From positions 566,872 through 630,871 of the forward strand of contig NZ_JAAMPJ010000005.1 in NCBI RefSeq assembly GCF_011067745.1: a stretch of 64,000 nt of DNA, in the 5' to 3' direction. Position 1 is the first letter of the stretch, and every line of letters starts with the position of its first letter. The notes under the pieces were generated by a model. That model was not told the DNA's origin. It saw only the letters and a list, made by a program, of their open reading frames with translations, and did no database searches. The translations under genes were made by a program, and so were the position numbers. The stretch is from Lentzea alba (GTDB lineage: Bacteria; Actinomycetota; Actinomycetes; Mycobacteriales; Pseudonocardiaceae). Below are positions 1-8,290 of this stretch, in pieces.

Positions 1-214
1 GAATGTCCTCGATGCTGTCGTTGAGGCCCAGCGTCTGAATCACTCGCAGTTTCGACCGGACGACCTCGGTGTTGCCGGCCGCCGCGATCTCCAGGTTCAG
101 CCACTCGCCGCCACCGCTGTGGCCGAGCGACATTCCGCTGTCGTAGTCGACCAACGCGACGCCGACAGCGCCGGCGATGGACATGGCCTCTTTCAACGCG
201 ACATCGATGTTCAT
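1..214 (-). CDS. Roadblock-like small protein, 3' end outside the window
   Basis: Leftward gene cut by the window edge; the first 71 codons are visible. I chose the ATG at 214 because GGAAGTGGG lies just upstream. The N-terminal sequence (MNIDVALKEAMSIAGAVGVA, then a VDYDSGM segment and a Gly-rich turn) has the helix-strand pattern of roadblock/LC7 proteins, which act as adaptors or GTPase regulators in bacteria. It is the third gene of a leftward run after 776-1513 and 372-743. Having a second small roadblock-like gene beside an MglB-like one is common in actinobacterial signalling modules. No GTPase is visible in the window; it could lie beyond the left edge. The family call is by overall look only. 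Confidence 0.55.
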   Translation of the reverse strand, partial: MNIDVALKEAMSIAGAVGVALVDYDSGMSLGHSGGGEWLNLEIAAAGNTEVVRSKLRVIQTLGLNDSIEDI

Positions 215-371
215 CAAATCCCACTTCCCTAGGTCAACTGATGATCGAGACGACTCGGCGTCCAGCCGAATCCCCGATCGTGCACGGACACGTCTCCACA
301 CAGACGTCATCGACGAGAGCAATGAACCAAGTGACAGCATTTCCCCGCCCCCTGCCCCGGTGGACGGTGTG

Positions 372-743
372 TTACGGGGTCAGGATCGAGCCGACCCGCG
401 CGATCACGGGCCGGGATTCGTGGAGAAGGCGTCCGAGGTTCAGCCCTTTGTCTCCAAGTACGACCATCAACGACATGCTGCCGACGGCGTACACGGCCAT
501 GTAGCCCTGGCTGCCGAACACCACGGTCTGACTGAGCGCGCCGAGACCGATCACCTCCGCCGCCTGGCGCGCGATTCCGAGATCGGCGGCGGCGAGCGCG
601 GAGATGTGCACAGGCTCGACGTTCTTCGCCACATCGGCGATGATCGGGATTCCGTCTGACGCGGCCACCACGGTGTCGGTCACTCCGGTGACGTTCTCCC
701 GGAGCTTCCGCAGCTCGGCGCCCAGGGCGTCGTAGTCCAACAC
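372..743 (-). CDS. Roadblock/LC7 domain protein (MglB-like)
   Basis: A 123-aa cytosolic protein. The start is the GTG at 743, preceded by GAGAGGAAGC; longer in-frame starts would run into the upstream gene. After an N-terminal helix (LGAELRKLRENVTGV) come the hallmarks of a roadblock fold: VVAASDGIPI, a helix rich in Ala (ISALAAADLGIARQAAE), and strand segments TVVFGSQGYMAVYAVG and MSLMVVLGDKGLNL. MglB-type proteins act as GTPase-activating partners of small Ras-like GTPases; whether one is encoded nearby cannot be seen. It lies 32 bp after 776-1513 and before 1-214 on the same strand, so the three are probably co-transcribed. Confidence 0.8.
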   Translation of the reverse strand: MLDYDALGAELRKLRENVTGVTDTVVAASDGIPIIADVAKNVEPVHISALAAADLGIARQAAEVIGLGALSQTVVFGSQGYMAVYAVGSMSLMVVLGDKGLNLGRLLHESRPVIARVGSILTP

Positions 744-775
744 GCTTCCTCTCTCATGCGGAAAGGCCGAACAGC

Positions 776-1513
776 TCAGCTCGGGCGATCCGGCTCCACC
801 CGCGGCAGCAACGAGCCCAGTCCCCACTGCGAAAAACTGAACGAGGTCTCCGGCGGGGCGATCTCCAGCAGTTCCTCGCCGAGCATCCGGGAAATCTCGA
901 CGGTGACCGGGTAAAGACCCCGGCCGACCGCGAAAGCGATGTCCCGCGCACTGCGCCTGCCGGTGGCGTGCTCGATGATCTCCCGCCGTTTCGCGGTCAG
1001 AGTGCTCGACTCCAGTTCACGAGCAGGCACCACGCGATCCCGATAAGGCGACAGGGGAAAAGCGAGCGAGGCAACCGCGTCCAACCGGCGAGCCGTCTCC
1101 GTCAGCAGCAGGTCCGGGTCGGCCCCGTCCGGCACGAACAGCGACGGTACGTCGATTGATTCGCCGAGTACACAACGTTCGACGGCACCGGCGGCAATGG
1201 CGAACGCCCCGTCCTGAACGGCGGCCGCGGCGACGACTTGTGCCTCGGCAGAACCCGAGTGCGGCAGCAGTTCCTTCGCCCCGGGCGAGCCTGGACTTTC
1301 CACCGCGACAACCGCACCATCGCGCAGGTGAAAAATTCCGCCCACATCACCCACAACGCACAATGCTCCGGTGACTCGATCCACGTGACATTGCGCCAGG
1401 GCATGCGCAAGGACGTCGAACGATCCTCGACAATCGCTTGTCAGCGGTAACTCCGTGTGATTCCGGTGACTACAGTGCGGCGTATCTGACAAACTGGTCA
1501 TCCAATCGAGCAC
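776..1513 (-). CDS. DUF4388-like protein with C-terminal winged-helix-like segment
   Basis: 245 aa if the GTG at 1513 is used; an ATG at 1501 is nearly as good (AGGAG sits 2 nt before the GTG, 14 nt before the ATG). Residues about 30-75 resemble the N-terminal part of DUF4388-type proteins (VTGALCVVGDVGGIFHLRDG). The C-terminal part (REIIEHATGRRSARDIAF followed by VEISRMLGEELLEI) looks like a winged helix in which a small DNA-binding or protein-binding module could lie. It is the first gene of the leftward roadblock operon and faces the two-component cluster across a 199-bp divergent gap. The likely role is a regulator or scaffold working with the roadblock proteins; this is an inference from context. 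Confidence 0.55.
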   Translation of the reverse strand: MLDWMTSLSDTPHCSHRNHTELPLTSDCRGSFDVLAHALAQCHVDRVTGALCVVGDVGGIFHLRDGAVVAVESPGSPGAKELLPHSGSAEAQVVAAAAVQDGAFAIAAGAVERCVLGESIDVPSLFVPDGADPDLLLTETARRLDAVASLAFPLSPYRDRVVPARELESSTLTAKRREIIEHATGRRSARDIAFAVGRGLYPVTVEISRMLGEELLEIAPPETSFSFSQWGLGSLLPRVEPDRPS

Positions 1514-1712
1514 TTCTCCTCATCGAAAGAGCGACCGCCACCGCTACTTCTTACCCGCCGACATCGCGCCCCCCGAGCGAGGCCACACGAACGAGTGAAA
1601 TATTCCAGCTGAGAGGACTCGGTCCCCACCGGGAGTGTCGGCCGTTACGCCTCCATCTGGGCGTATTGACCGGTAACGTCGTCCGCGACGTTGATCAAGT
1701 CAGGCCGGTGGG

Positions 1713-2828
1713 GTGACGGTGACAGGCGAAGCCGTGCGGCTGCTGAACAGCTTCGGTCACCGCTATGCCGCCGCCGTGCGCGTCGCGACCCTGCCGCCCA
1801 TCGCGGCGATCGCACTGCTGCGAGCCTCGACCGACGAGTTCGCGGCCACAGCGCTGACGGTTGCCGTCGCCGTGATCTGGACGTGCGTGCAGGGATGGCT
1901 GCGCCGGACGGTCACCGTGCCGGTCGCTTCGGATGTCGTCGTGCTGCTGGGTTTGTGCCTGAGCGTCTTCTGGACCGGCGCGGTGGAGGACAACAACACC
2001 GCGTGGCTTCGACTGCTGGTCACGTTCGCGTGCGTGACCTGGCAGTGGCACACCGCACCGCTGCCCGGCATCATCGCCGCACTGGTCACCGGCGGCTCGA
2101 TGCTCGTCATCTTCGCGCTGGCCGGACAGGGCCCGACCTCGTCGCTGCTGTGGGTGCCGGTCATGGCGGTCATGTCCCGGGCGGCCTGGACGGTCATCAC
2201 CCGCTCTGCCGAACGAGCCGACCGGGTGGCCGCCGAGGCCGAACGGGCGCGCCGCGAGTCCGCTGTGGTGGCGGCCGTGCGCGCCGAGGAACGTGAGCTC
2301 GCGAACTCCCTGCACGACACGGCGGCCACCACGTTGCTGATGGTCGGCACCGGGCAGGTTCCGGCGGGGGCGAGTTGGCTGGCCCCGCAGGCCCGCCGCG
2401 ACCTGGCCCGGTTGCGGTCCTCCGCCGGTGGGCGCCGACCGGACCAAGCCGATCTCGTCGACCTGCTGCGCGCCGGCCTCGACGCCGGCCACCTGACCGT
2501 CGAGCTCGACGCACCGCGCACGCTGCCGTTGCCGTTCGACGTGGCGAACGCGATCACCGGTGCGATCGGGGAAGCCCTCAACAACGTGCGCCGCCACGCC
2601 GGGACGGACCGGGCGCTCGTTCGGCTGCACGGCGGCCCGAGCGCAGTGCGGGTCGAGATCTCCGACGACGGCAAGGGATTCGCTGTCGGCGACGATGCGT
2701 CGACCTCCCGGCGTGGGCTCCGTGAGTCCGTGCACGGCCGGATGGAACACGTCGGCGGCGTGGCCACGATCATCTCGGCGGAGGGAGCGGGCACGGTGGT
2801 GCGGCTCGAGTGGCGGTCCGATGAGTGA
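1713..2828 (+). CDS. Sensor histidine kinase, NarL/DesK type
   Basis: A 371-aa membrane kinase starting at a GTG. The N-terminal half holds about five hydrophobic segments (residues roughly 20-160), with no large extracytoplasmic domain. A coiled-coil-like linker rich in Arg, Ala and Glu (about 165-195) leads to the dimerisation helix with the phospho-acceptor motif ELANSLHDTAATTLLMV (His near 200). The ATPase domain shows the N box EALNNVRRHAG (about 287) and G box SDDGKGF (about 316). It ends with an 8-bp overlap into 2821-3918, which overlaps the LuxR-type regulator 3903-4571. The three form one tightly coupled operon, and the kinase most likely phosphorylates that regulator. The signal is unknown. 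Confidence 0.85.
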   Translation: MTVTGEAVRLLNSFGHRYAAAVRVATLPPIAAIALLRASTDEFAATALTVAVAVIWTCVQGWLRRTVTVPVASDVVVLLGLCLSVFWTGAVEDNNTAWLRLLVTFACVTWQWHTAPLPGIIAALVTGGSMLVIFALAGQGPTSSLLWVPVMAVMSRAAWTVITRSAERADRVAAEAERARRESAVVAAVRAEERELANSLHDTAATTLLMVGTGQVPAGASWLAPQARRDLARLRSSAGGRRPDQADLVDLLRAGLDAGHLTVELDAPRTLPLPFDVANAITGAIGEALNNVRRHAGTDRALVRLHGGPSAVRVEISDDGKGFAVGDDASTSRRGLRESVHGRMEHVGGVATIISAEGAGTVVRLEWRSDE

Positions 2829-3918
2829 CGACGAAACCAGGGCGCAGCTGCAGCGGGGTCTGCGGATCGCCACCCTGATCCTCGCCGTGCTGACGGTGGA
2901 CGTGCTCGGTCTGATCAACCTGGTGCGCGGCCTGGACTCCCACGACTTCCCGGCGGCCCAGTTCGCCGCCTTCGCCGCACTGACCGCGGTGCTGGTCACC
3001 GAGGCGGTGCTGGTCGTGCGGCGGCGACCGTGGCGCACCGGGCGCCGGCTCGCCATCGCCGTGGTGCTCGCCGCGTCCGCGCTGTCGTACCTGACCCTGC
3101 CGGACGGCAAGACGTCGACCACTGTGGACTGGTTGTTCGGAGCCGCGAACTGGGCCGGGGCCGTGGTGCTGCTCGACCGTCCTTTCAGGACTTTTCTGGC
3201 GTTCCTGATGACGCACGAACTGCTCGCGCTGGCGAACCTGGTGGTGTTCCACGAAGTCAACCGGCCGGCGCTGGTGCGGTTCTCCACGGGCTCGGTGACC
3301 GTGTTGGGGTTGCCACTGCTCATGGCCGTGGTGGCGGCCGTGCTGGGCGGGATCGCCGCCGAAGCCGCCAGGGCCGCCCGTGAGCTCGAACAGGCACGCA
3401 CCGCGGAAGCTGCCGCGGCGGCCGCACACCGACGCCGCACCCAGCGGTTCACCGAGTTGAGCGACACGACCGTGCCGCTGCTGACCGGACTCGCCGACGG
3501 GTCGCTCGCGCCGTCGGATCCGGTGGTGCAACGCCGATGCGCCATCGAGGCGGCCCGGATGCGCCGGCTGTTCGCCGAGACGGACACGGTCGCGAACCCG
3601 CTGCTGCACGAACTGCGCCACTGCGCGGAGATCGCGGACCGCAAGGGCGTCGAGGTCGAACTGGACGCGCGTGGTCACTGGCCGACGCCACCGGTGGCCG
3701 TCCGGCGGGACCTGACCGACGCCGCGCTCACCGCACTCGCGACGGCGGGCTCGTGGGCGCGGGTCACCGTGGTCGGCAGCTCCGACTCGGTCTCGGTCAG
3801 CGTGGTCGCGGACTGCGCCGAACACGCGGTGCCGTCACCGGCGACGCCGGACGTGCGGATCGAGATCTTCGGCAACGGCGGAACGGTGTGGATGGAGGCC
3901 CAGTGGCAGCGGAGCTGA
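2821..3918 (+). CDS. Kinase-like membrane protein without catalytic boxes
   Basis: 365 aa, start at the ATG overlapping the end of the upstream kinase gene. Residues about 10-195 hold five or six membrane segments, followed by a helical stretch rich in Ala, Glu and Arg and a soluble C-terminal domain of about 160 aa. The layout copies that of the neighbouring kinase, but I see no phospho-acceptor His motif in the linker and no N or G boxes; the place of the ATPase domain is taken by a short sequence (PVAVRRDLTDAALTALATAG, then VVGSSDSVSVSV). It is best read as a degenerate kinase that may dimerise with, or modulate, the active kinase at 1713-2828. It overlaps the regulator gene downstream by 16 bp. 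Function is inferred from position only. Confidence 0.6.
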   Translation: MSDDETRAQLQRGLRIATLILAVLTVDVLGLINLVRGLDSHDFPAAQFAAFAALTAVLVTEAVLVVRRRPWRTGRRLAIAVVLAASALSYLTLPDGKTSTTVDWLFGAANWAGAVVLLDRPFRTFLAFLMTHELLALANLVVFHEVNRPALVRFSTGSVTVLGLPLLMAVVAAVLGGIAAEAARAARELEQARTAEAAAAAAHRRRTQRFTELSDTTVPLLTGLADGSLAPSDPVVQRRCAIEAARMRRLFAETDTVANPLLHELRHCAEIADRKGVEVELDARGHWPTPPVAVRRDLTDAALTALATAGSWARVTVVGSSDSVSVSVVADCAEHAVPSPATPDVRIEIFGNGGTVWMEAQWQRS

Positions 3919-4571
3919 TCACGGCGGTGATCGTGGACGACCACGCGGCGATCGCGGCGGGCGTGCGGTACTGGTGCGAGCAGGCCGATCCGCCGATCCG
4001 GCTGCTCGACGCGGGCGACCGCCTCGCCGGCGTGTGGACCGGCGAGGGCGCCGACGCCGACGTGGTGATCTTCGACCTGGAGCTGGTGCCCGGCAAACCG
4101 GACTTCGGCGAGCTCCGCCGGCTCGTCGACAGCGGCCGGCGCGTGGTCGTGTACTCGCAGCACGCCGACAACGCCACGGCGATCAAATGCATCGACCTCG
4201 GCGCGTTGGCGTATCTGACCAAACGCGAAGGCCCCGAGCACCTCGTCCCCGCCGTCCGAGTCGCCGCCCAGGGCCGGGGCTACACCGCGCCCTCGCTGTC
4301 CGGTGCGCTCGCCGCCGACGACACCCCGGACCGGCCGCGCCTGTCGCCGCGCGAGGCCGAGGTGCTGCGGGCGTGGTTCGCCTCGTCCTCCAAGGAACTC
4401 GTCGCCGCGAAGCTCCACATCACCGCGAAGACCGTCGACACCTACATCGCCAGGGTCCGGGTGAAGTACGCCAACGTCGGACGAGCCGCGAGCACCAAGA
4501 GCGAACTCATCACCCGAGCACTCGACGACGGCGTCATCACCCTGGCCGAGCTGAACGAGACCACACCGTAG
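3903..4571 (+). CDS. LuxR/NarL-type response regulator
   Basis: 222 aa, starting at a GTG inside the end of the preceding gene. The receiver domain (about 5-125) has the acidic pair VDDH, the phospho-acceptor Asp in VVIFDLEL, and the conserved Lys in AYLTKRE. The C-terminal LuxR-type helix-turn-helix begins at LSPREAEVLRAWFASSSKE and continues with KLHITAKTVDTYIARVRVKY. It is the output partner of the kinase 1713-2828. The receiver is slightly unusual in that the residues after the Asp (LELVPGKPDFGEL) replace the common RMPGxDG motif, as seen in several actinobacterial regulators of this class. Target genes are not evident from the sequence. Confidence 0.88.
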   Translation: MAAELITAVIVDDHAAIAAGVRYWCEQADPPIRLLDAGDRLAGVWTGEGADADVVIFDLELVPGKPDFGELRRLVDSGRRVVVYSQHADNATAIKCIDLGALAYLTKREGPEHLVPAVRVAAQGRGYTAPSLSGALAADDTPDRPRLSPREAEVLRAWFASSSKELVAAKLHITAKTVDTYIARVRVKYANVGRAASTKSELITRALDDGVITLAELNETTP

Positions 4572-4574
4572 GCG

Positions 4575-5342
4575 TCACCCAGCTCGCCCGAGGACAGCAC
4601 TCGGCACCGGTTCGGGAAAGGCGCCGGTGAGCACACAGCGGTGCAGCTCGCGCAGCACCGCCCCCGGCTCCAGGCCGAGCTCGGACACCAGGGCGTGGCG
4701 CGCCCGGCGGTACACGTCCAACGCCTCCGACCGGCGACCGGCGCGGTACAGCGCGGTCATCAGCAGCTCGTGCAACCGCTCCCGCAGCGGATGTTCCCTG
4801 GCCAGACCGGAAAGCTCACCGATGACCGCCTCGTGCAGACCGCACGCCAGCTCCGCCTGGTGCAGCGACTCGATCGCGGCGAGGCGGTGCTCGGCCAGCC
4901 GACGCCCCCAGTCGGCGAGCACCGGCACCTCCACGCCGGCGAACGGCTCCCCGCGCCACAACGCCATCGCCGACCGCAACAGCCCGATCGCCCGCTGCGG
5001 CTCCCGTTCCGTCGCCGCCGCACCCGCTTTGACCAGCACCGCGAACCGTTCCGCGTCGACCTCCTCCGGCCGGGCCCGCAACTGGTAGCCCGCGGCTCCG
5101 AACGACAACCGATCCGGCGCACCGAGCGCCGCACGCAGCCGATGCACGTGCAGCTGCAACTTCTGCGGCGCCCGCGGATCCCGCTGCTCTCCCCACAGCG
5201 CGTCCGTCAGCACGTCCACCGGCACCGGCCGCCCGGCGCGGACCAGCAGCACGCCGAGCAGCACCCGCCGCAACCGGCCGGCCAGCACCTCGACCCGGTC
5301 GGCGCGCCGGACCTCCATCTCCCCCAACACCCGGAACTCCAT
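4575..5342 (-). CDS. SARP-family transcriptional activator
   Basis: 255 aa, the usual size of a stand-alone SARP. The N-terminal OmpR-like winged helix (about 1-95) shows FRVLGEMEVRR, the helix LLRVLLGVLL-type segment, LTDALWGEQRDPRAPQKLQL and the wing VHRLRAALGA. The bacterial transcriptional activation domain follows (about 96-245) with the helical repeat motifs AERFAVLVKAG, LWRGEPFAGVEV, LREHPLRERLHELLM-like and ALDVYRRARHALVSELGLEPG. SARPs bind direct heptameric repeats and switch on secondary-metabolism operons, but no biosynthetic cluster is present in this window. It converges with the LuxR regulator gene at 4571, only 3 bp apart. Confidence 0.88.
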   Translation of the reverse strand: MEFRVLGEMEVRRADRVEVLAGRLRRVLLGVLLVRAGRPVPVDVLTDALWGEQRDPRAPQKLQLHVHRLRAALGAPDRLSFGAAGYQLRARPEEVDAERFAVLVKAGAAATEREPQRAIGLLRSAMALWRGEPFAGVEVPVLADWGRRLAEHRLAAIESLHQAELACGLHEAVIGELSGLAREHPLRERLHELLMTALYRAGRRSEALDVYRRARHALVSELGLEPGAVLRELHRCVLTGAFPEPVPSAVLGRAG

Positions 5343-5440
5343 GCCCCTCCCCCTTCGGTGACTCCATCACAGCCGCCCGGACCGGCCGGGACTGTCAGGC
5401 GTTCACCGGACACCGCTCAACGCCACCAACGCGGGCAGCA

Positions 5441-5486
5441 CCACGGACGATCCACCAGGGGGGCACTCCTGGTGGATCGGCCGTGG
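5441..5486. terminator. Inverted repeat, likely terminator
   Basis: A near-perfect stem: CCACGG, one unpaired base, CGATCCACCAGG, an 8-nt loop, then CCTGGTGGATCG, one unpaired base and CCGTGG. It lies 33 bp beyond the stop of the small secreted protein gene at 5519 and is the expected place for its terminator. No T-tract follows, as is usual in actinobacteria. Confidence 0.7.
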
Positions 5487-5518
5487 TCTGGCTGCTGCCG
5501 GTGTCCCGGCCCTGCTCA

Positions 5519-5881
5519 TCAGGCGAAGTCGGTCGACCAGGCCGAGCACTTGTCGGGAAGGTTGTTGACGTTCACGCACGCCTTGTACTCGACCTTGGAG
5601 CCTTCGGCGAAGTCCTTGTCGTACGAGCCGCTCTTGTTGCATCCGCCGCTGAAGTCGATCCGGTTCTCGGAGCCACCGCGGAGCTTGTACACGAGGTACA
5701 CGCTGTAGCCGTCGCACTTGTTGTCGTACAGCTTGAAGACCTCACCGTCCGAAGTGAACGTCGCCTTGGCGCCGGCACTGGTGTTGGCGCTGCTGTCCGC
5801 GTGCGCCGCCGGCGCGACCATCGCCGCACCACCAATGGCGAGCGCGAGAGCGCCGAGCGTGAGAGCCGCCTTCTTGACCAT
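5519..5881 (-). CDS. Small secreted protein of unknown function
   Basis: 120 aa with a clear Sec signal peptide (KK, then an Ala/Leu-rich core, cleavage after APAAHA near residue 29). The start is the ATG at 5881, preceded by a strong GGAGGTT; an upstream in-frame ATG lacks a ribosome site. The mature part of about 90 aa is polar, rich in Lys, Asp, Ser and Tyr, and contains four Cys (in NKCDGYS, GGCNKSG, KACVN, DKCSAW), probably forming two disulfides. I do not recognise the family; similar small Cys-bearing exported proteins are frequent in this group. A strong inverted repeat follows the stop. Its 5' region abuts the divergent ABC transporter promoter region. Confidence 0.7.
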   Translation of the reverse strand: MVKKAALTLGALALAIGGAAMVAPAAHADSSANTSAGAKATFTSDGEVFKLYDNKCDGYSVYLVYKLRGGSENRIDFSGGCNKSGSYDKDFAEGSKVEYKACVNVNNLPDKCSAWSTDFA

Positions 5882-6044
5882 GTCGTACAACCTCCGAGTT
5901 GTTCGATGTCCTTCGACCCGCATGGCCGATGACATGGCAAGACTCTCGGCGGCACTTTCGCCGGACTTTCGCAACGATGAAAGCGTCGGCCCACGTGGAC
6001 TGTCGCTCGGCCGCAGGTTGCGTCCGTGAGGGTGGAATCACTGG

Positions 6045-6064
6045 TTCACTACTTCACTAGTGAA
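6045..6064. promoter_or_regulatory. Probable GntR (YtrA-type) operator
   Basis: The sequence TTCACTACTTCACTAGTGAA contains a perfect 12-bp palindrome (TTCACTAGTGAA, 6053-6064) preceded by an extra copy of the half-site TTCACTA at 6045-6051, giving an 8-bp repeat period. It lies 43 bp before the start of the ABC transporter operon that also encodes a YtrA-type GntR repressor (7880-8290). YtrA-type regulators usually repress their own transporter operon from such a site. Assignment is by position and symmetry. Confidence 0.6.
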
Positions 6065-6107
6065 AGGTGCTACCTTCGCCGCAGCCGACGACGAAGAGGA
6101 GACGGCC

Positions 6108-6854
6108 ATGAACTTGCAAAGACGGCCTGACCAGGTACTTCCGGTCGTAGCCGAAGGCCTGGGCAAGAAGTACCGCAGAGGCTGGGCCCTGCGAGAGACG
6201 TCCCTGGTGATCCCGGGCAACCGGGTCGTGGCCCTCGTCGGGCCGAACGGTGCCGGCAAGAGCACGCTGATGGGGCTGATCACCGGGTTGCTGCGTCCGA
6301 CGACCGGCGCGATCGCCGTCTTCGGCGACCGTCCGGCGGGCAGGGGCCTGCACCCCGCGGTGTCCTACCTGGCCCAGCAGAAGCCGCTGTACCCGCAGTT
6401 CACCGTGACCGAGACGCTGACGTTCGGGGCGCGGACCAACCCCACCTGGGACCAGCGCTACGCCGAGCACCTGATCGCACAGGCGGGGGTGCCGATGGGC
6501 GCGAAGGTGGGCACCCTGTCCGGCGGACAACGCACCCGCGTTGCTTTGGCGCTGGCCCTGGGCAAGCGTCCGGGCCTGCTGCTGCTCGACGAGCCGCTGG
6601 CCGATCTGGACCCGCTCGCCCGCGAGGCCGTGCTGCGCACGCTGCTCACCGAGGCGAGGAGCCAGGGCATCACCGTGGTGTTGTCCTCACACGTGCTGGC
6701 AGAACTGGAAGGCGTGTGCGACCACCTCGTCCTGCTCCACAAAGGACGGATCCTGCTGGCCGGCGACGTGAGCCGGCTCAGCGCGAACGGCGTTCCACTC
6801 GGCGAACTGGCACTCCGCCACATGCGCGCGGCAGCACAGGGGGAAGCAGCATGA
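6108..6854 (+). CDS. ABC transporter ATP-binding protein
   Basis: 248 aa. The start is the ATG at 6108, preceded by GAGGAGA; a longer frame exists but would begin inside the operator region. Visible motifs are Walker A GPNGAGKST, the Q loop YLAQQKPL, the signature LSGGQRTRVALALAL, Walker B LLLLDEPLADLD and the switch His in VLSSHVLAEL. It is of the short type found in bacitracin or lantibiotic-type exporters. It shares an ATGA overlap with the permease 6851-7846 and lies in an operon with a YtrA-type regulator and a second ATPase. Likely role: energising export of, or resistance to, a membrane-active compound; substrate unknown. Confidence 0.85.
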   Translation: MNLQRRPDQVLPVVAEGLGKKYRRGWALRETSLVIPGNRVVALVGPNGAGKSTLMGLITGLLRPTTGAIAVFGDRPAGRGLHPAVSYLAQQKPLYPQFTVTETLTFGARTNPTWDQRYAEHLIAQAGVPMGAKVGTLSGGQRTRVALALALGKRPGLLLLDEPLADLDPLAREAVLRTLLTEARSQGITVVLSSHVLAELEGVCDHLVLLHKGRILLAGDVSRLSANGVPLGELALRHMRAAAQGEAA

Positions 6855-7846
6855 TCTGGGCCTCGTGGCGGCAGCAACGCCTGCAACTGATCACTTTGCT
6901 CGGCCTGCTGGTCGTCGGCGTGGGCGCCATCGCCCTGCTGCGCTCGAGCATGCTCGACAGCATCACCTCGTCGCAGCTCACCGCCTGCGTGACACAGCCC
7001 CTGCAGGACTGCGCGGTGCCCGAAGCGGCGAAGGCCTTCCAGGAGGAGTGGTCGAACCCGCTGGACATGGCGCGGCTGCTGATCATCTGCGTCCCCGCCC
7101 TGATCGGCGTCTTCATCGGGGCACCCCTGTTCGCCCGGGAACTGGAACAGGGCACGTACGTGCTCGCCTTCACCCAGTCGGTGAGCCGCACCCGGTGGAT
7201 GCTCAGCAAGCTGGTCATCGCGCTGGTGCCGGCGTTGGTCGTGTTGATCGCGCTGCAGTACCTGGTCACGTGGTGGCTGTCCGCGGCAGGCACGCTGGGG
7301 CCGTTGAAGAACGGTGCGTTCACGGCCCTGAACTTCGGCATCGCGCACGCCTCACCGGTCGGCTACGCGCTGTTCGCCTTCGCGCTCGGCACCTTCCTCG
7401 GTGTGGTGTCCCGCCGCACCCTGGTGGCGATGACCGCGGGGCTCGGTGCGTTCGTCGTCGTGCGCTTCGCCTTGTCCGGCCTCGTGAACAGCCTGGTTCC
7501 CACCCAGCGCGTGGAGGGCACGCCCGACCGGCAGCTGACCGTGCACGAGGACGGCAGCCTTGTGCTGGCCGACGGCTATCTCGACACCGCCGGGCAACCG
7601 GTCCCCGAGGACGAGGTCAACGCGCTGATCCAGGCCTGCAAGACGACGCCGGCCGGGGCGGGAACACCGGAGTCGCAACAGGAGTTCCTGGCGTGCCTGC
7701 CGAAGTCCGGTCTCGCCAAGCAGTACGCGGACGTCATCGGAGAAAGTCAGGCCTGGCAGGTACACCTGGCCGACGTGGCGATCTTCGGCGGCCTCGCCGT
7801 GCTGCTGCTGGCCGGTACCGCCTGGGTGCTGCGGCGCCAGAACTGA
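6851..7846 (+). CDS. ABC transporter permease (ABC-2 like)
   Basis: 331 aa, ATGA overlap with the ATPase gene before it. The protein starts with MIWASWRQQR and a first membrane helix, then a polar extracytoplasmic loop with two Cys (TACVTQPLQDCAV), followed by membrane segments around residues 75-95, 115-145, 165-190 and 195-215. A second large loop (about 220-300, with Cys in IQACKTT and LACLPKS) precedes a last helix and ends in WVLRRQN. The layout of six helices with large external loops is common in actinobacterial ABC-2-like permeases. It is the only permease in the operon, so it may serve both ATPases (6108-6854 and 8287-9153). Confidence 0.8.
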   Translation: MIWASWRQQRLQLITLLGLLVVGVGAIALLRSSMLDSITSSQLTACVTQPLQDCAVPEAAKAFQEEWSNPLDMARLLIICVPALIGVFIGAPLFARELEQGTYVLAFTQSVSRTRWMLSKLVIALVPALVVLIALQYLVTWWLSAAGTLGPLKNGAFTALNFGIAHASPVGYALFAFALGTFLGVVSRRTLVAMTAGLGAFVVVRFALSGLVNSLVPTQRVEGTPDRQLTVHEDGSLVLADGYLDTAGQPVPEDEVNALIQACKTTPAGAGTPESQQEFLACLPKSGLAKQYADVIGESQAWQVHLADVAIFGGLAVLLLAGTAWVLRRQN

Positions 7847-7879
7847 GCGTTGCGGAGGCTCTGAGCTGGGGGAGCACCT

Positions 7880-8290
7880 ATGCTGACCGATGTGATCGAG
7901 TTCCGGATCGACCGGCGTTCCGGGGTCTCCACCTACGTGCAGATCATCCAGCAGGTCAAACAAGCCATGCGACTGGGACTGCTGAACCCCGGTGACCGGC
8001 TGCCGTCGGCGCGGGAGGTGGTGGAGGCGACCGCCATCAACCCCAACACCGTGCTCAAGGCCTATCGCGAGCTGGAACGGGACGGACTGGCGCAGGGCCG
8101 TCGCGGTCTGGGCACCTTCGTGACCAAGTCGCTGTCCTCCGAAGCCACCACCGGTGACGACGCGCCGCTGCGGCAGGAACTGTCCGGCTGGATGGACCGC
8201 GCCCAGCAGAGCGGCCTCGTCGTCGAGGACGTGGACGCTCTCTACGTGGCGGTCCGCGACGAGCACTACCCCGCCGAGGAACGATCATGA
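7880..8290 (+). CDS. GntR-family regulator, YtrA type
   Basis: 136 aa, start at ATG 7880 with GGGGGAG upstream. The N-terminal winged helix is typical: QIIQQVKQAMRLGLLNPGD, LPSAREVVEATAINPNTVLK, YRELERDGLAQGRRGLGTFV. The short C-terminal tail of about 50 aa, instead of a large effector domain, marks the YtrA subfamily, which regulates ABC transporter operons in response to cell-envelope stress or antibiotics. It is placed inside the transporter operon, 33 bp after the permease and overlapping the second ATPase by ATGA, as usual for this subfamily. The palindrome at 6045-6064 is the likely binding site. Confidence 0.87.
   Translation: MLTDVIEFRIDRRSGVSTYVQIIQQVKQAMRLGLLNPGDRLPSAREVVEATAINPNTVLKAYRELERDGLAQGRRGLGTFVTKSLSSEATTGDDAPLRQELSGWMDRAQQSGLVVEDVDALYVAVRDEHYPAEERS

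Noticed and set aside
2560..2820. A 5' extension of the kinase-like gene at 2821
   Set aside because: The extension overlaps the ATPase domain of the upstream kinase in another frame; the ATG at 2821 gives the usual overlap and a sensible N-terminus.
1695..3644. A 649-codon leftward frame opposite the first kinase genes
   Set aside because: Antisense shadow of well-supported kinase genes; the translation is Ser/Arg/Ala-rich without motifs.
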